A DNA stretch of 64,000 nt from Holophagaceae bacterium (GCA_013334395.1 JAAXXS010000004.1:1-64000), one strand, 5' to 3'. Positions 22,218-32,784 are shown, counted from the first letter of the stretch. Numbers and translations: made by a program. Notes: generated from the letters alone by a model not told the origin.

Positions 22218-22715
22218 TCAGATCGGCGTGGCGCCAGCGGGCAGGCTGACCCCGGCCACACCCGCCACCTTCGTGTTGGCCAGCAGCCTGCCACCGGTGC
22301 CAGGGCCGATGCCCAGCGCGGCACCTTGGCGGACGCCAGCCTCCGTGGTGGCGACGGTGGGCACCTTGATGGCAGCCATCCGCTGGATGAGGAAGGTGGC
22401 AGCGCTGCTCCCGTCCCCCACGACCCGGTCGCTGGCCAGGAGCAGTACTGCGTCGGGGTGTCGGCTGGCCAGGGTGCCGAGGGCCTTGCCCATGTCCTGG
22501 GGGCCCTTTACATCCACGATGAGCACCTTCATGCCCGGCAGGGAGCCGACAAGGGTGTCCAGGACGCCCTTGCTGCCAATGGCGTCGCACACGATGGCCA
22601 CCGTGGCCACGTGGGGCCAGGCGGCTCGCATGGCCTTGCCAATGGCGTCGTAGTCCCCGGCGAGCAGGGCGCAAGAGAAGAGGGCCGCGATGCCGAACCT
22701 GGCTGAAAGCCTCAT
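22218..22715 (-). CDS. Secreted conserved hypothetical (ABC substrate-binding-like)
   Basis: Signal peptide MRLSARFGIAALFSCALLAGD; single ORF. Confidence 0.5.
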   Translation of the reverse strand: MRLSARFGIAALFSCALLAGDYDAIGKAMRAAWPHVATVAIVCDAIGSKGVLDTLVGSLPGMKVLIVDVKGPQDMGKALGTLASRHPDAVLLLASDRVVGDGSSAATFLIQRMAAIKVPTVATTEAGVRQGAALGIGPGTGGRLLANTKVAGVAGVSLPAGATPI

Positions 22716-22857
22716 GGGGTGCTCCTTGGGCCGTCCGAAGCCTCCCCAGGCCGACCTTGGGATTTCATCGGCCCCGTCCGGCTTTTTCATTAGCCCACCA
22801 GGTCTCTTGATTCTTGGACCGGTCCAACTCCCGAGGCGCCCGAGACTGGGCCGCCGG

Positions 22858-23583
22858 TCAGGGCCGCTGCAGGTCCGGCAGCTGGAACTGCACGGCCCCC
22901 AGGAGGGCCACCGGGGCGGTTACGGCGCGCAGGATGCTGCGGCCCAGGCTGACGGCCTGCCAGCCATGGGCGACCAGGGCTGCGAACTCCGGCTCGGTGA
23001 TGCCGCCCTCGGGACCACTGGTGAAGGCCAGGGCCTCGGCTCGAAGCGAGGGATTGCTCTGCCCCGTGGCGAGCTCGTAGGCCACCCACTTCTGGGGCGC
23101 CTCCCAGGTGAGCAGGGCCTCGAAGGCCATGGGGGGCCGCAGCTCCGGCAGGCGACTCCGGTGGCTCTGCTCGCAGGCGGACTGGATGAGCCGGGCCCAG
23201 CGCTCCATGCGGGCGGCGGTCTTGCCGGCGTCGAACTCACTGCGCGCGTAGACCACGGGCTGGACAAGGGTGACGCCCAGCTCCACCAGGGGCGGCAGCA
23301 GCTCGTCGAACAGGCTGAGCTGGGCCGGCAGCGGCAGGCAGGCCTGGAGCGCAAAGGGGGGTTCCCGGTCCTCATGCAGGGGCGCCACGAGGCGGGCCAC
23401 ACCGCGGGTCCGGTCCAGCTCCGCCAGGTCGGCCTTCCAGGGCTGGTCCCCCAGCACCACCTCGAGGGCGTCTCCGGCTTTGAGGCGCAGGGCCCGGAGG
23501 TGTCGCACGGCCTCACTTCCCAAAGGCACCGTGGTGTTTTCGGCGGCGGGGAGGGCGGCGAGGAAGAGGCGGGGGAGGCTCAC
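22858..23583 (-). CDS. rsmE: 16S rRNA m3U1498 methyltransferase RsmE (GTG start)
   Basis: HLRALRLKAGD, SACEQSHRSRLPEL, GPEGGITEPEF, SLGRSILRAVTA. Confidence 0.92.
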   Translation of the reverse strand: MSLPRLFLAALPAAENTTVPLGSEAVRHLRALRLKAGDALEVVLGDQPWKADLAELDRTRGVARLVAPLHEDREPPFALQACLPLPAQLSLFDELLPPLVELGVTLVQPVVYARSEFDAGKTAARMERWARLIQSACEQSHRSRLPELRPPMAFEALLTWEAPQKWVAYELATGQSNPSLRAEALAFTSGPEGGITEPEFAALVAHGWQAVSLGRSILRAVTAPVALLGAVQFQLPDLQRP

Positions 23584-23642
23584 CCGCTCATGATCCCACG
23601 GGGGCTTCCCTGATTCGATAAGCTGGATGCTCTGGAGGATTC

Positions 23643-24587
23643 TTGATCGACGCATTGCTTCAAGCTGCGCCCTGGTGGGCCTGGGTCGGGTTCCACGCCT
23701 TCGTGTTCCTCATGCTGGCACTGGATCTGGGGGTCTTCAACCGGCGCATCCACGCCCCGACGGTGCGGGAGGCGGCCATCTGGAGCGGCGTCTGGATCGG
23801 CCTCGCCCTCACCTTCAATGCCCTGATCTTCCAGGCCGAGGGCACCCAGAAGGGCCTGGAGTGGTTCACGGGCTATGTGCTCGAGAAGTCCCTGAGTGTG
23901 GACAACCTCTTCGTGTTCGTCCTGGTCTTCCAGAGCTTCCAGGTGGATCTGCGGCACCAGCATCGGGTGCTCTTCTGGGGCGTGCTGGGGGCCCTGCTGA
24001 TGCGCGCGGTCATGATCCTCGCGGGCACGGCCCTGCTGAACCGCTTCGAGTGGATGATGTACGTGTTCGGCGGGTTCCTGGTCTACACGGGCCTGAAGAT
24101 GCTGCTGGTGGAGGAGAAGGAGTCCAATCCCGCCCAGAGCCCCCTGGTCCGGGCCTTCAAGCGCGTGGTGCCCTATGACGAGAAGGCCGGACACACCCAC
24201 CTGCTGACGCGGCACGACGGACGGACCTTCGCCACGCCCATGCTGCTGGTCCTCCTCACCATCGAGGTGGCGGACCTGGTCTTTGCGGTGGACTCCATCC
24301 CGGCGGTGCTGGCGGTGACCCGGGATCCCTTCGTGGTCTACACCTCGAACATCTTCGCGATCCTCGGTCTGCGCAGCCTGTACTTCCTGCTGGCCAAGAT
24401 GATGGGCCGCTTCCACCGGCTCAAGACCGGGCTGGCCGTGGTGCTGGCCTTCGTGGGCGTCAAGATGTGCATCACCCACTGGCTCTCCATCCCTGTGCAG
24501 TACAGCCTCCTGGTCATTGCCGCCGTCCTGGCGGGAAGCGTCGTCGCCAGCCTGGCCTGGCCCGAGGAACATGGCGGGGCGAGCTGA
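23643..24587 (+). CDS. TerC/Alx family integral membrane protein
   Basis: GYVLEKSLSVDNLFVFVLVF, FAVDSIPAVLAVTRDPFVVYTSNIFAILGLRSLYF. Confidence 0.93.
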   Translation: MIDALLQAAPWWAWVGFHAFVFLMLALDLGVFNRRIHAPTVREAAIWSGVWIGLALTFNALIFQAEGTQKGLEWFTGYVLEKSLSVDNLFVFVLVFQSFQVDLRHQHRVLFWGVLGALLMRAVMILAGTALLNRFEWMMYVFGGFLVYTGLKMLLVEEKESNPAQSPLVRAFKRVVPYDEKAGHTHLLTRHDGRTFATPMLLVLLTIEVADLVFAVDSIPAVLAVTRDPFVVYTSNIFAILGLRSLYFLLAKMMGRFHRLKTGLAVVLAFVGVKMCITHWLSIPVQYSLLVIAAVLAGSVVASLAWPEEHGGAS

Positions 24588-25522
24588 TGGAGGTCTGGCG
24601 TCATGCCCTGGAGAACGCCCCGGCCTCGGGTCCTTTTGTTCTGACCCTGGGTACCTTTGACGGGGTCCACGCGGGGCACCGGGAGCTGCTCCACGCGGCG
24701 GCGAGCCGCGCCCGGGCCGAGGGCCACCGGGCGGCGGTGGTGACCTTTGATCCCCATCCCGCAGTGGTCGTGGCGCCCCAGCGGCGGCCCAAGCTGCTGA
24801 TGACCCTGGAACAGCGGCTGGCGGCCTTCGAGGCCGAGCACATGGACCTGGCCTGGGTGATCCCCTTCAGCCGCGCGTTCTCCGAGTTGGAGCCCCGGGC
24901 CTTCCTCGACAAGCTGCGCCAGATCCTGTCGCCGGTGGAGGTGCATGTGGGCCGGGCCTTCTGCTTCGGCCGGGACCGGAGCGGCAACGTGGCGACCCTG
25001 GAGTCCTGGGGTGCGGACCACGGCTGCCAGGTGCACACCCTGGCCCTCCGGGCCCCGGACGGGGGCCGGCTCTCCAGCACCCGGATCCGGGAGGCCCTGG
25101 ATGAGGGCGATGTCACCGCGGCGGCGGCCTTCCTGGGCCACCCCTATGCCCTGACCGGGGTGGTGGTGGAGGGCGACCGCCGGGGCCGGCACCTGGGGTT
25201 TCCCACGGCCAACCTCGACTGGGAGCAGGAGCAGCTGCCGGCCTTTGGCGTCTATGTGACGGAAGCGGTCCTCCCTCACCACGGGGGCGCCCACCTGGGG
25301 CTCACCAACGTGGGTGAGAAGCCCACCTTCGACGGCCAGCGGCTCACGGTGGAGACCCACCTGCCGGGCTTCCAGGAGGATCTCTACGGCGCGCGCATGG
25401 AGGTGCGGTTCCTCCATCGCATCCGCGGAGAAGCCCGGTTCGAGACCGTGGATGAGCTGCGGGCGCAGATCAGCCGGGATGTGGAGGCGGGCCAAGCCTG
25501 GTGGCAGGCCTGGAAGGACTGA
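24587..25522 (+). CDS. ribF: Bifunctional riboflavin kinase/FAD synthetase
   Basis: LGTFDGVHAGH, SSTRIREAL, GRHLGFPTAN, VGEKPTF. Confidence 0.95.
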   Translation: MEVWRHALENAPASGPFVLTLGTFDGVHAGHRELLHAAASRARAEGHRAAVVTFDPHPAVVVAPQRRPKLLMTLEQRLAAFEAEHMDLAWVIPFSRAFSELEPRAFLDKLRQILSPVEVHVGRAFCFGRDRSGNVATLESWGADHGCQVHTLALRAPDGGRLSSTRIREALDEGDVTAAAAFLGHPYALTGVVVEGDRRGRHLGFPTANLDWEQEQLPAFGVYVTEAVLPHHGGAHLGLTNVGEKPTFDGQRLTVETHLPGFQEDLYGARMEVRFLHRIRGEARFETVDELRAQISRDVEAGQAWWQAWKD

Positions 25523-25723
25523 CTAGCTGGCGACGGCGACGCGCCAGCGGGTGAGGGGGCGTTCCGCCAGGTCCCAGATCTGCATGCCCAGGGGCAGCCG
25601 GGTCACGCCCAGGCGGCGCCGGATGATGGCCTTGGCGGTGTCCAGGCTATCGGCCTCGATGGGGCCGTATTCCATGAAGTAGCCGCTGAACTTGTAGGCG
25701 AAACTGCGAATTTCGGTCCGCAT
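25523..25723 (-). CDS. Small hypothetical protein
   Basis: MRTEIRSFAYKFSGYFMEYGPIEADSLDTAKAII...; preceded by a plausible sigma-70 promoter. Confidence 0.55.
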   Translation of the reverse strand: MRTEIRSFAYKFSGYFMEYGPIEADSLDTAKAIIRRRLGVTRLPLGMQIWDLAERPLTRWRVAVAS

Positions 25724-25749
25724 GGGGGCTCCGTTTGTCCCTTTCACCC

Positions 25750-25778
25750 AGTATTCGTCTTTTTTTCGTGTGTGTCAA
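25750..25778 (-). promoter_or_regulatory. Sigma-70-like promoter for the small ORF 25523-25723
   Basis: Minus strand TTGACA (25773-25778), 17-bp spacer, AATACT (25750-25755). Confidence 0.5.
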
Positions 25779-25885
25779 GGCCGGACACGAAAAAGGTTTC
25801 GGGGCGGGAGGGCTGACGTGCCTCCAGTCTGCCGCCGGCCCCTGGACAGAGGCTGTCCAATCCAGCCCCCTTGGGAGGACCGGGC

Positions 25886-26548
25886 TCAGCGCTCCCGGCG
25901 GTCTCCCACGACCACGGCGGGCACCCCCGCGACGATGGCCCACTCGGGGACATCCCGCGTCACCACCGCGCCCATGGCCACCACGGCGTGGTCGCCGATG
26001 TTGACGCCGTCCGTGACGCCGGCATTGGCGCCGATCCAGACATCCCGGCCGATGCGGATCCCCCGGGAGCGCACGGGCTGGTCCTTGAGGTCGCGGTCGG
26101 GCTTCAGCCCGTGGTCGAAGGCGTAGAGGGCGGCGCCGCTGGCGATGCGGGTGCCGTCGCCGATGTGGAGGCCCTTGCGGCCCCCATCGAGCCGCGCACC
26201 GGCGTTGACGCTGACATCGTTGCCCAGGGTGAGCGGCCCATGGAGGAAGGCCTGGGCCGCCACGGCGCAGCGGTCCCCCAGGACGACGGCGCGGCCGGGT
26301 TCGCCGAAGATGGCCGCATCCGGGGCGATGAAGCAGCCCTCCCCCAGCTCGACGGTCTCCTGGGCCCGCAGCAGGGCCTGCACCTCGGCCTGCCAGGCCT
26401 GGGCCCAGCCCTGGTGCCGGGGCTTCAAGGCGAAGTAGAGCCAGGGCATCCAGGCGAGGCGGCGCTGGTGCTGTTCCCGCAGGGCCGCGAGCCTCGCCGG
26501 GTCCGGTGGAGGGGTGGGGCTGAGGCGGGGTGGCTTCGGGACAGGCAT
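25886..26548 (-). CDS. Left-handed beta-helix (hexapeptide repeat) acyltransferase
   Basis: [46 protein letters not shown]. Confidence 0.88.
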   Translation of the reverse strand: MPVPKPPRLSPTPPPDPARLAALREQHQRRLAWMPWLYFALKPRHQGWAQAWQAEVQALLRAQETVELGEGCFIAPDAAIFGEPGRAVVLGDRCAVAAQAFLHGPLTLGNDVSVNAGARLDGGRKGLHIGDGTRIASGAALYAFDHGLKPDRDLKDQPVRSRGIRIGRDVWIGANAGVTDGVNIGDHAVVAMGAVVTRDVPEWAIVAGVPAVVVGDRRER

Positions 26549-26576
26549 GCCGACATGGTAGCGGCAGCCGGGGCGG

Positions 26577-27116
26577 CTACTTGAGGGCGGCTTCCAGAGC
26601 GGCCCTCAGCTCGGCGCTGTCGGGAGCCACCTTGCTGGGGAAGGCCTGGAGGACCTGGCCGTCCTTGCCGACCAGGTATTTGTGGAAGTTCCAGGCCGGC
26701 TCCCCGTTCCGGGCTGTGAGGAACTGGTAGACCGGGGCCTGACGGGGCCCTTTGACTTCCACCTTCTCGAAGAGCGGGAAGGTCACGCCGTAGTTCTTCT
26801 GGCAGAAGGCCTGGATCTGGGAGGCGCCGCCGGGTTCCTGGGCGCCGAACTGGTTGCAGGGAAAGCCCAGGACGACCAGGCCGCGGTCCCTGTAGTCGGT
26901 GTAGAGCTTTTGTAGCCCCGCGTACTGGGGGGTGTAGCCGCACTCGCTGGCCACGTTGACGGCCAGGACCACCTTGCCCCGGTAGGCGGCCAGGGGCTGG
27001 GGCTTCCCGTCCAGGGTGGCGAGGGTGATCTCGTGCAGGCTCATGGGGACCTTCCTTTCAGCGGCGGGCAGGGACAAGCACAGGGCGAGGAGGGCGGGGA
27101 TCGGGCTGGGGCGCAT
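26577..27116 (-). CDS. Glutathione peroxidase family protein (Cys type, signal peptide)
   Basis: [38 protein letters not shown]. Confidence 0.93.
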   Translation of the reverse strand: MRPSPIPALLALCLSLPAAERKVPMSLHEITLATLDGKPQPLAAYRGKVVLAVNVASECGYTPQYAGLQKLYTDYRDRGLVVLGFPCNQFGAQEPGGASQIQAFCQKNYGVTFPLFEKVEVKGPRQAPVYQFLTARNGEPAWNFHKYLVGKDGQVLQAFPSKVAPDSAELRAALEAALK

Positions 27117-27295
27117 GAAGCCTCCGGGGGCGGTTCCTTGGTTGCCGGTGGCGGGCCGGGCGTTCCAAGCCGAAGCGTTGGGTCCTGGCCAGGTCCTGCC
27201 AGGGTAATGACGGGTCTCCCTGAAACAAAAGAGTTAGGGGGGATCTGACGAAGGAGGACTTGGGCCCCAGATTCCACTGGACCAGAGGCCACCCC

Positions 27296-28660
27296 ATGCC
27301 CGGAGCTCGCCAGAACTCGCCGGAAGCACCCCCGGTCGCCACCACGGGCGCCCTCCGTGTGGCGATCCTCTACGCCGGGTTCTCGGGGCTCTGGATCCTG
27401 CTGTCCGATCGGGGGGTGGAGGCCCTGACCCTGCAGCCGGCGACCATGACACTCCTGAGCATCCTCAAGGGATGGGTCTTCGTGGCGGTGACCGCAGCCC
27501 TGCTCTTTGTCACGGTGAAGCGGCTGGTGGCCAGCGTGGCGAGCCGGGAGGCCAAGCTGCAGACCCTCATCCACGCCATTCCGGACCTGGTGTGGCTGAA
27601 GAGTCCCGAGGGGATCTACCTCGGCTGCAACCGGGCCTTCGAGCGCATGTGCGGTGTCCGCGAGGCGGAGCTGCTCGGTCTCACGGACCACGACCTGTTC
27701 TCCCAGGAGCAGGCGGACTTCTTCCAGCAGAACGACCTGGAAGCCATCGCGGCGGGGACCACCCGGGACAGCGAGGAGTGGGTCACCCAGGTCGAGACGG
27801 GCCACCGGATCCAGCTGGAGGTCCTCAAGACGCCCATCCATGACGCCAGCGGGACGCTCATCGGGGTGCTGGGCATCGGCCGGGACATCACCGAGCACCG
27901 CCGCCTCGTGGCGGAGCGGATAAGGCTCGAGGCCCGGCTGAGCCAGGCTGAGAAGATGGAGGTGGTGGGCCGCTTCGCGGGCGGCGTGGCGCATGACTAC
28001 AACAACATGCTGACCGTGATCCTCGCGAACGCCGACCTGGCCCTGGAAAAGCTGGACGCAGTGCAGTCCGGACGCAAGCACCTGCAGGAGATCCAGCGGG
28101 CCGCCCGCCACTCGACGGACCTCACCCAGCAGCTGCTCGCCTTCGCCCGCCAGCAGCCCGTGGCCCCCCGCCTGGTGGACCTCAACGAGGCTGTGACGGG
28201 CCTTCTGGAGGTGCTGGGCCGGCTGGTGGGACCCGATATTCACGTGGTCTGGATACCCGGCCCCGACCTCTGGAGGGTCCAGGTGGACCCCACCCAGCTC
28301 GACCAGGTGCTGACGAACCTGCTCGTGAACGCCCGGGACGCCATGGGCGGTCCCGGGCGGCTCGATGTCGCGACCTCAAACCGCACCCTCCTGGAGGCGG
28401 ACTGCGCGGATCTGGCCGACCTCGTGCCGGGTGACCACGTCTGTCTGAGCGTGACGGACAGCGGCTGCGGCATGGCGCCCGAAGTGGTGGCGCGGATCTT
28501 CGAGCCCTTCTTCACCACCAAGGCCCCAGGCAAGGGCACGGGGCTGGGCCTGGCCATGGTCCACAGCGCCGTGAGGCAGAACCACGGCGCCATCCGGGTC
28601 GAGAGCGAGCTCGGCCGAGGCACCTGCTTCAAGATCTTCCTGCCGCGGGCGCTGGCCTGA
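27296..28660 (+). CDS. Membrane PAS-domain sensor histidine kinase
   Basis: TM helices, PAS, GGVAHDYNNMLTVI H-box, NLLVNARDAM N-box, DSGCGM, GKGTGLGLAMV. Confidence 0.9.
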   Translation: MPGARQNSPEAPPVATTGALRVAILYAGFSGLWILLSDRGVEALTLQPATMTLLSILKGWVFVAVTAALLFVTVKRLVASVASREAKLQTLIHAIPDLVWLKSPEGIYLGCNRAFERMCGVREAELLGLTDHDLFSQEQADFFQQNDLEAIAAGTTRDSEEWVTQVETGHRIQLEVLKTPIHDASGTLIGVLGIGRDITEHRRLVAERIRLEARLSQAEKMEVVGRFAGGVAHDYNNMLTVILANADLALEKLDAVQSGRKHLQEIQRAARHSTDLTQQLLAFARQQPVAPRLVDLNEAVTGLLEVLGRLVGPDIHVVWIPGPDLWRVQVDPTQLDQVLTNLLVNARDAMGGPGRLDVATSNRTLLEADCADLADLVPGDHVCLSVTDSGCGMAPEVVARIFEPFFTTKAPGKGTGLGLAMVHSAVRQNHGAIRVESELGRGTCFKIFLPRALA

Positions 28661-28672
28661 GCGCGGGCCGGC

Positions 28673-29803
28673 CTACTTCCGGAGCTTGAGCAGGTCCAGC
28701 ACGATGACCAGGGCCATGAGGGAGGCCAGCAGCAGGAAGCCGCCCGTGAGGATCTTTTCCTTCAGCTCGATGGTGAGGTCCTTGCGGCGCAGTTTCTCGA
28801 AGGTGAGCAGGGCCATGTGGCCCCCGTCCAGGGCGGGAATGGGCAGGGCGTTCAGGATGGCCAGCTGCAGGCTGATGGCGCCGCACATGAAGAGGAAGAC
28901 GTCCCAGCCGGTCTTGGCCGCCCGGCTGCCCTGGCGGATGATGCCGATGGGCCCGGCCACCTCGGCGCTGCGCGCCTGGAAGCTGACGAGCCGCTTGAGG
29001 AAGCCCAGCACCTGGCCGCTCATGCGCCAGGAGGTGGTCACGGCGAAGCGGCCGCCCACCAGGAAGTCGCCGGGACGGTAGGCCCGGCGCTCCAGGGGGA
29101 GGGGCATGGGCATGGGCATGAAGCCCAGGCGTCCCTTGCCGCCATCCAGGCGCGGGGTGAGGGGCAGGTCCAGGGGCTTGCCCTCCCGGGTGATCAGGAA
29201 CGGCACGGCTTCCCCGGGGTGGGCCTGGATGAAGCTCACGGCCTCCTCCCACGGGGAGCCGGGAAACCTGAGGGCGCCAATGCCGCGCAGCTCGTCGCCG
29301 ACCTTGAGGCCGCCTTGTTCCGCCGCGCCGCCCGGGACCACCTCGATGACGGTCCAGGATTCCTGGATCTTGGTCACCCGGGCCTGGTCGGCGCCTACGA
29401 AGGTGAACAGGATGAGGGTGGTCAGCAGGTTGGCCAGGATGCCCCCGCTGTAGAACAGCATCCGCTTCCCGTAGGGCTGCTTCAGGAAGCCGTGGGGATC
29501 CTCGGCGCCGGGTTCCTCGGGGTTGAAGCCCGCCAGCTTCACATAGCCGCCCAGGGGCAGCAGGCGCAGGCAGACATCGGTCTCCCGCCACTGGAACCCG
29601 ACGAGGCGGAGTCCGAAGCCCAGGGAGAAGGACTCTACGGGCATCCCCATGTACTTGGCCGCCAGGAAGTGGCCGCCCTCATGCAGGAAGATCAGGCCCC
29701 CCAGCATGACCACGGGGCCCCAGAACCCGACCCCTGGCAGCTTGAAGGCCACGAGGGACAGGATGGCGAAGCTCAGGACGTAAGACAGGCGAAAGCGATA
29801 CAT
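28673..29803 (-). CDS. rseP: Site-2 zinc metalloprotease RseP
   Basis: LHEGGHFLAAK (HExxH), PDZ, NALPIPALDGGH. Confidence 0.93.
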   Translation of the reverse strand: MYRFRLSYVLSFAILSLVAFKLPGVGFWGPVVMLGGLIFLHEGGHFLAAKYMGMPVESFSLGFGLRLVGFQWRETDVCLRLLPLGGYVKLAGFNPEEPGAEDPHGFLKQPYGKRMLFYSGGILANLLTTLILFTFVGADQARVTKIQESWTVIEVVPGGAAEQGGLKVGDELRGIGALRFPGSPWEEAVSFIQAHPGEAVPFLITREGKPLDLPLTPRLDGGKGRLGFMPMPMPLPLERRAYRPGDFLVGGRFAVTTSWRMSGQVLGFLKRLVSFQARSAEVAGPIGIIRQGSRAAKTGWDVFLFMCGAISLQLAILNALPIPALDGGHMALLTFEKLRRKDLTIELKEKILTGGFLLLASLMALVIVLDLLKLRK

Positions 29804-29817
29804 GGACACCCGGAGGA

Positions 29818-30972
29818 TCAGGTCCGAGCTTGGACCCAACCTTCAGCATGACGCCTTGCGGCCCGGTCTGCATCCAGCACTTGGGCGAGGGAGGCCAGCG
29901 GGGCCACCGGGAGGCTGGCCAGGGTGTCCTGGTTGCAGGCCTGGATGTCCCAGAAGCCCAAGCGTCCCTGCAGAAAGGCTTCGACGGCCACCTCGTTGGC
30001 AGCGTTCAGGAGGGCGGGCGCCGTCCCCCCGGCCCGGAGGGCCTCGAAGGCCAGGCCCAGGCAGGGGAACCGCTCCAGGTCCGGGGGCTCGAAGGTCCAG
30101 GCCCGGGCCTGGTCCCAGGAATAGGCGGGCACGGGGCCCGGCTGCCGGTCGGGATGGAAGAGGCAGTACTGGATGGGCAGCTTCATGTCGTTGGCGCAGA
30201 CCTGGAGCTGGTAGCTGCCGTCCTGGAAGCCCACCATGGCGTGGACCTGGCTCTGAGGGTGCACGGTGACCGAGAGCTGGTCGGGACCGAGCCCGAAGAG
30301 CACGGAGGCTTCGATCACCTCCAGTCCCTTGTTCATCAGGGTGGCGCTGTCGATGGTGATCTTGGGCCCCATCTTCCAGGTGGGATGGTTGAGGGCCTGC
30401 TCGACGGTGGCGGCCTGGATGCGGTCCAGGGGCCAGTCCCGGAAGGGCCCGCCGCTGGCGGTGATGCGCACCTCGCGCAGGGTGGCCCGGTCGCGGCCGT
30501 CCAGCAGCTGGTGCAGGGCGGCATGCTCGCTGTCCACGGGCAGCAGCTCGCCGCCGCCGGCCAGAGCGGCCTCGTGCATGAGCGCGCCGCCCACCACCAG
30601 GGACTCCTTGTTGGCGACACAGACCCGCCGCCCGGCCCGCAGAGCGGCCTCGGTGCTGGCCAGGCCCACGCTGCCCACGATGGCGGCCACCACGGTGTCC
30701 ACGGTGGCGTCCAGGGTACAGGCCAGGAGGCCCTGGTGTCCCCAGTGCAGCTCAGGCTGGTAGGAGAGGCTGGCGCGCAGCCACGCGGCGTCTTCCTGCG
30801 AGCTCACGGAGACGCAGCGGGGCCGGAAGGCCTCGCACTGATCCCTCAGCAGAGCCCGGTTCCGCCCCGCCGCGAGGGCCTCCACGCATAGCCGCTCCGG
30901 GTGCGCCCGCACCACCTCCAGGGTGGAGGTGCCGATGGAGCCCGTGCTCCCGAGAACCGCCAGGTGGCGCAC
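29818..30972 (-). CDS. dxr: 1-deoxy-D-xylulose 5-phosphate reductoisomerase
   Basis: LGSTGSIGTSTLEV, ANKESLVVGG, PVDSEH, TIDSATLMNKGLEVIEA. Confidence 0.95.
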   Translation of the reverse strand: MRHLAVLGSTGSIGTSTLEVVRAHPERLCVEALAAGRNRALLRDQCEAFRPRCVSVSSQEDAAWLRASLSYQPELHWGHQGLLACTLDATVDTVVAAIVGSVGLASTEAALRAGRRVCVANKESLVVGGALMHEAALAGGGELLPVDSEHAALHQLLDGRDRATLREVRITASGGPFRDWPLDRIQAATVEQALNHPTWKMGPKITIDSATLMNKGLEVIEASVLFGLGPDQLSVTVHPQSQVHAMVGFQDGSYQLQVCANDMKLPIQYCLFHPDRQPGPVPAYSWDQARAWTFEPPDLERFPCLGLAFEALRAGGTAPALLNAANEVAVEAFLQGRLGFWDIQACNQDTLASLPVAPLASLAQVLDADRAARRHAEGWVQART

Positions 30973-31860
30973 TCAGTTGAAGCCGTGGACGAAGTGCACG
31001 TAGGCGTAGAGCACGGGGGCGGCGAAGACCAGGCTGTCCACTCGGTCCAGCATGCCGCCGTGGCCGGGGATGCCGACGCCACCCACGTTCGAGTCCTTCA
31101 CGCCAGCGCTGCGCTTCCAGGTGCTTTCCACCAGGTCGCCCAGCTGGCCCACGGTGCCCAGCAGCAGACCCAGCGCCAGGACATCCACCAGGGACCACTC
31201 GGAGCAGACCGTGGCCTTCATCAGAAAGGCGCCGAGCAGGTTGCCGCCAAGGTTGCCGAAGGCCCCCTCCCAGCTCTTTTTGGGGCTCACCCGGGGGGCC
31301 AGCTTGCGGCGCCCGAAGTAGCTGCCCACGAAGTAGGCGGCGGTGTCGCCGAACCACGTGATGATGATCAGTGCAAGGATCAGGCGGCTGCCGGTCTTGG
31401 GCAGGGTGCCCTGGAGCATGAACAGCTTCAGCTGGAAGCCCAGGCCAAGCCCCATGTAGAGCGCGCCGAGCCAGGTGATGGCCTGACTGGGCAGGGCCTC
31501 CTCGAGTTTCCGGTCAAAGAAGAGGGCGCCGAGGTGGATCACCAGGACGCCCCCCGCGAAGACGAGCCAGAGGGGCAGCGGATCCTTGCCGCCCGTGGCC
31601 AGGAAGAAGTGGAGGAGCAGGGCCCAGGCCACCAGGACGCCGGTGGTCAGGGAGGGGTTGAAGCCCCGGACCCGGGCCATGAGGGTCATCTCGTGCACGC
31701 CCATGAGGATGGCCCCGGCCATGATCACCAGGAAGGTCCAGGGGGCCCAGGGGCGGTCCCCGAACCAGAGGAGGCTGAAGAAGAAGAGTCCGAACACCAA
31801 GGCCGAGGCCACCCGGGTGGCCAGGTTCTTCGTGTCCATCCTGGGCGTGGTCCGTTCCAT
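30973..31860 (-). CDS. cdsA: Phosphatidate cytidylyltransferase
   Basis: SPKKSWEGAFGNLGGNLLGA, GDLVESTWKRSAGVKDSNVGGVGIPGHGGMLDRVDS. Confidence 0.94.
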   Translation of the reverse strand: MERTTPRMDTKNLATRVASALVFGLFFFSLLWFGDRPWAPWTFLVIMAGAILMGVHEMTLMARVRGFNPSLTTGVLVAWALLLHFFLATGGKDPLPLWLVFAGGVLVIHLGALFFDRKLEEALPSQAITWLGALYMGLGLGFQLKLFMLQGTLPKTGSRLILALIIITWFGDTAAYFVGSYFGRRKLAPRVSPKKSWEGAFGNLGGNLLGAFLMKATVCSEWSLVDVLALGLLLGTVGQLGDLVESTWKRSAGVKDSNVGGVGIPGHGGMLDRVDSLVFAAPVLYAYVHFVHGFN

Positions 31861-32546
31861 CAGATTCCCCCGAATCGCCGTTCGCGCTGAGCATAGTCCT
31901 CGAGGGCTTCCTTCAGCGCCGCGGGACCGAAGTCCGGCCACAGGATATCCGTCATGTAGAGCTCGGCATAGGCGGACTGCCAGAGGAGGAAGTTGGAGAT
32001 GCGATGTTCCCCGCTGGTGCGGATGAGCAGGTCGACGTCGGGCACCCCTGCGGTCCAGAGGCGGTCCCCGAAGGCCGCCTCATCCACCTGATCGGGCCGG
32101 AGGCCGTCCTCCACGCAGCGCCGGGCGGCCTGGGCCAGCTCCAGGCGGGAGCCGTAGTTCACGGCCAGGTGGAACGTCATCCCGGTGTTTCCGGCAGTGG
32201 CCTCCTCGAGGGTCTTGATGTCCGCCTGGATGCCTCCGGGCATGCCCCGGAGATCCCCCAGGTGCTGGAAGCGGATGCCCTTCCGGGCGAGCTGGTGCAC
32301 GAACATGCGCAGATACATGCGCAGGAGGGCCATGAGCGCCGCCACCTCGGCGGGGGGGCGCTTCCAGTTCTCCGTGGAGAAGGCATACAGGCTCAGGTGC
32401 TGGATGCCCTCGTCCGAGGCCGCCTCCAGGATGCGCTCCACCGCCTGGACGCCGGCCTTGTGCCCCTTGATGCGCGCCCAGCCCCGCTGCGCAGCCCAAC
32501 GGCCATTGCCGTCCATGATGATCGCGACGTGGGTCGGTACCGTCAT
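31860..32546 (-). CDS. uppS: Isoprenyl (undecaprenyl) diphosphate synthase
   Basis: HVAIIMDGNGRWA, LYAFSTENWKRP, DLLIRTSGEHRISNFLLWQ. Confidence 0.95.
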   Translation of the reverse strand: MTVPTHVAIIMDGNGRWAAQRGWARIKGHKAGVQAVERILEAASDEGIQHLSLYAFSTENWKRPPAEVAALMALLRMYLRMFVHQLARKGIRFQHLGDLRGMPGGIQADIKTLEEATAGNTGMTFHLAVNYGSRLELAQAARRCVEDGLRPDQVDEAAFGDRLWTAGVPDVDLLIRTSGEHRISNFLLWQSAYAELYMTDILWPDFGPAALKEALEDYAQRERRFGGI

Positions 32547-32784
32547 CGTGTGCCTAAGGGAGAGGAGGGGCGGACAGGTCCGCGTGGCCGACCCAGCAGG
32601 GTCCGGAGGGCCACCCGGGATGATGATCGCAACGGGGGTCGGGGCAATCATCAGGCACGGAAAATCTCGACAAAATTCAAAAAGATAATGCTAACACGGG
32701 GGTTGCCGTTGAGAGGGGAGAGGCGCGCCTCCCCCGTGACCCATCATGGTAGGCTTGAGCCCTTCCTTTTTCCTGGCAAAACTC

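Noticed and set aside
22600-22615. Other CACGTG hexamers as additional parS sites (e.g. GGCCACGTGGGG, GTGGCCAC contexts)
   Set aside because: Flanks do not match TGTTNCACGTGNAACA
26577-27116. Selenocysteine glutathione peroxidase
   Set aside because: Active-site codon encodes Cys (VASECGYT); no in-frame UGA needed
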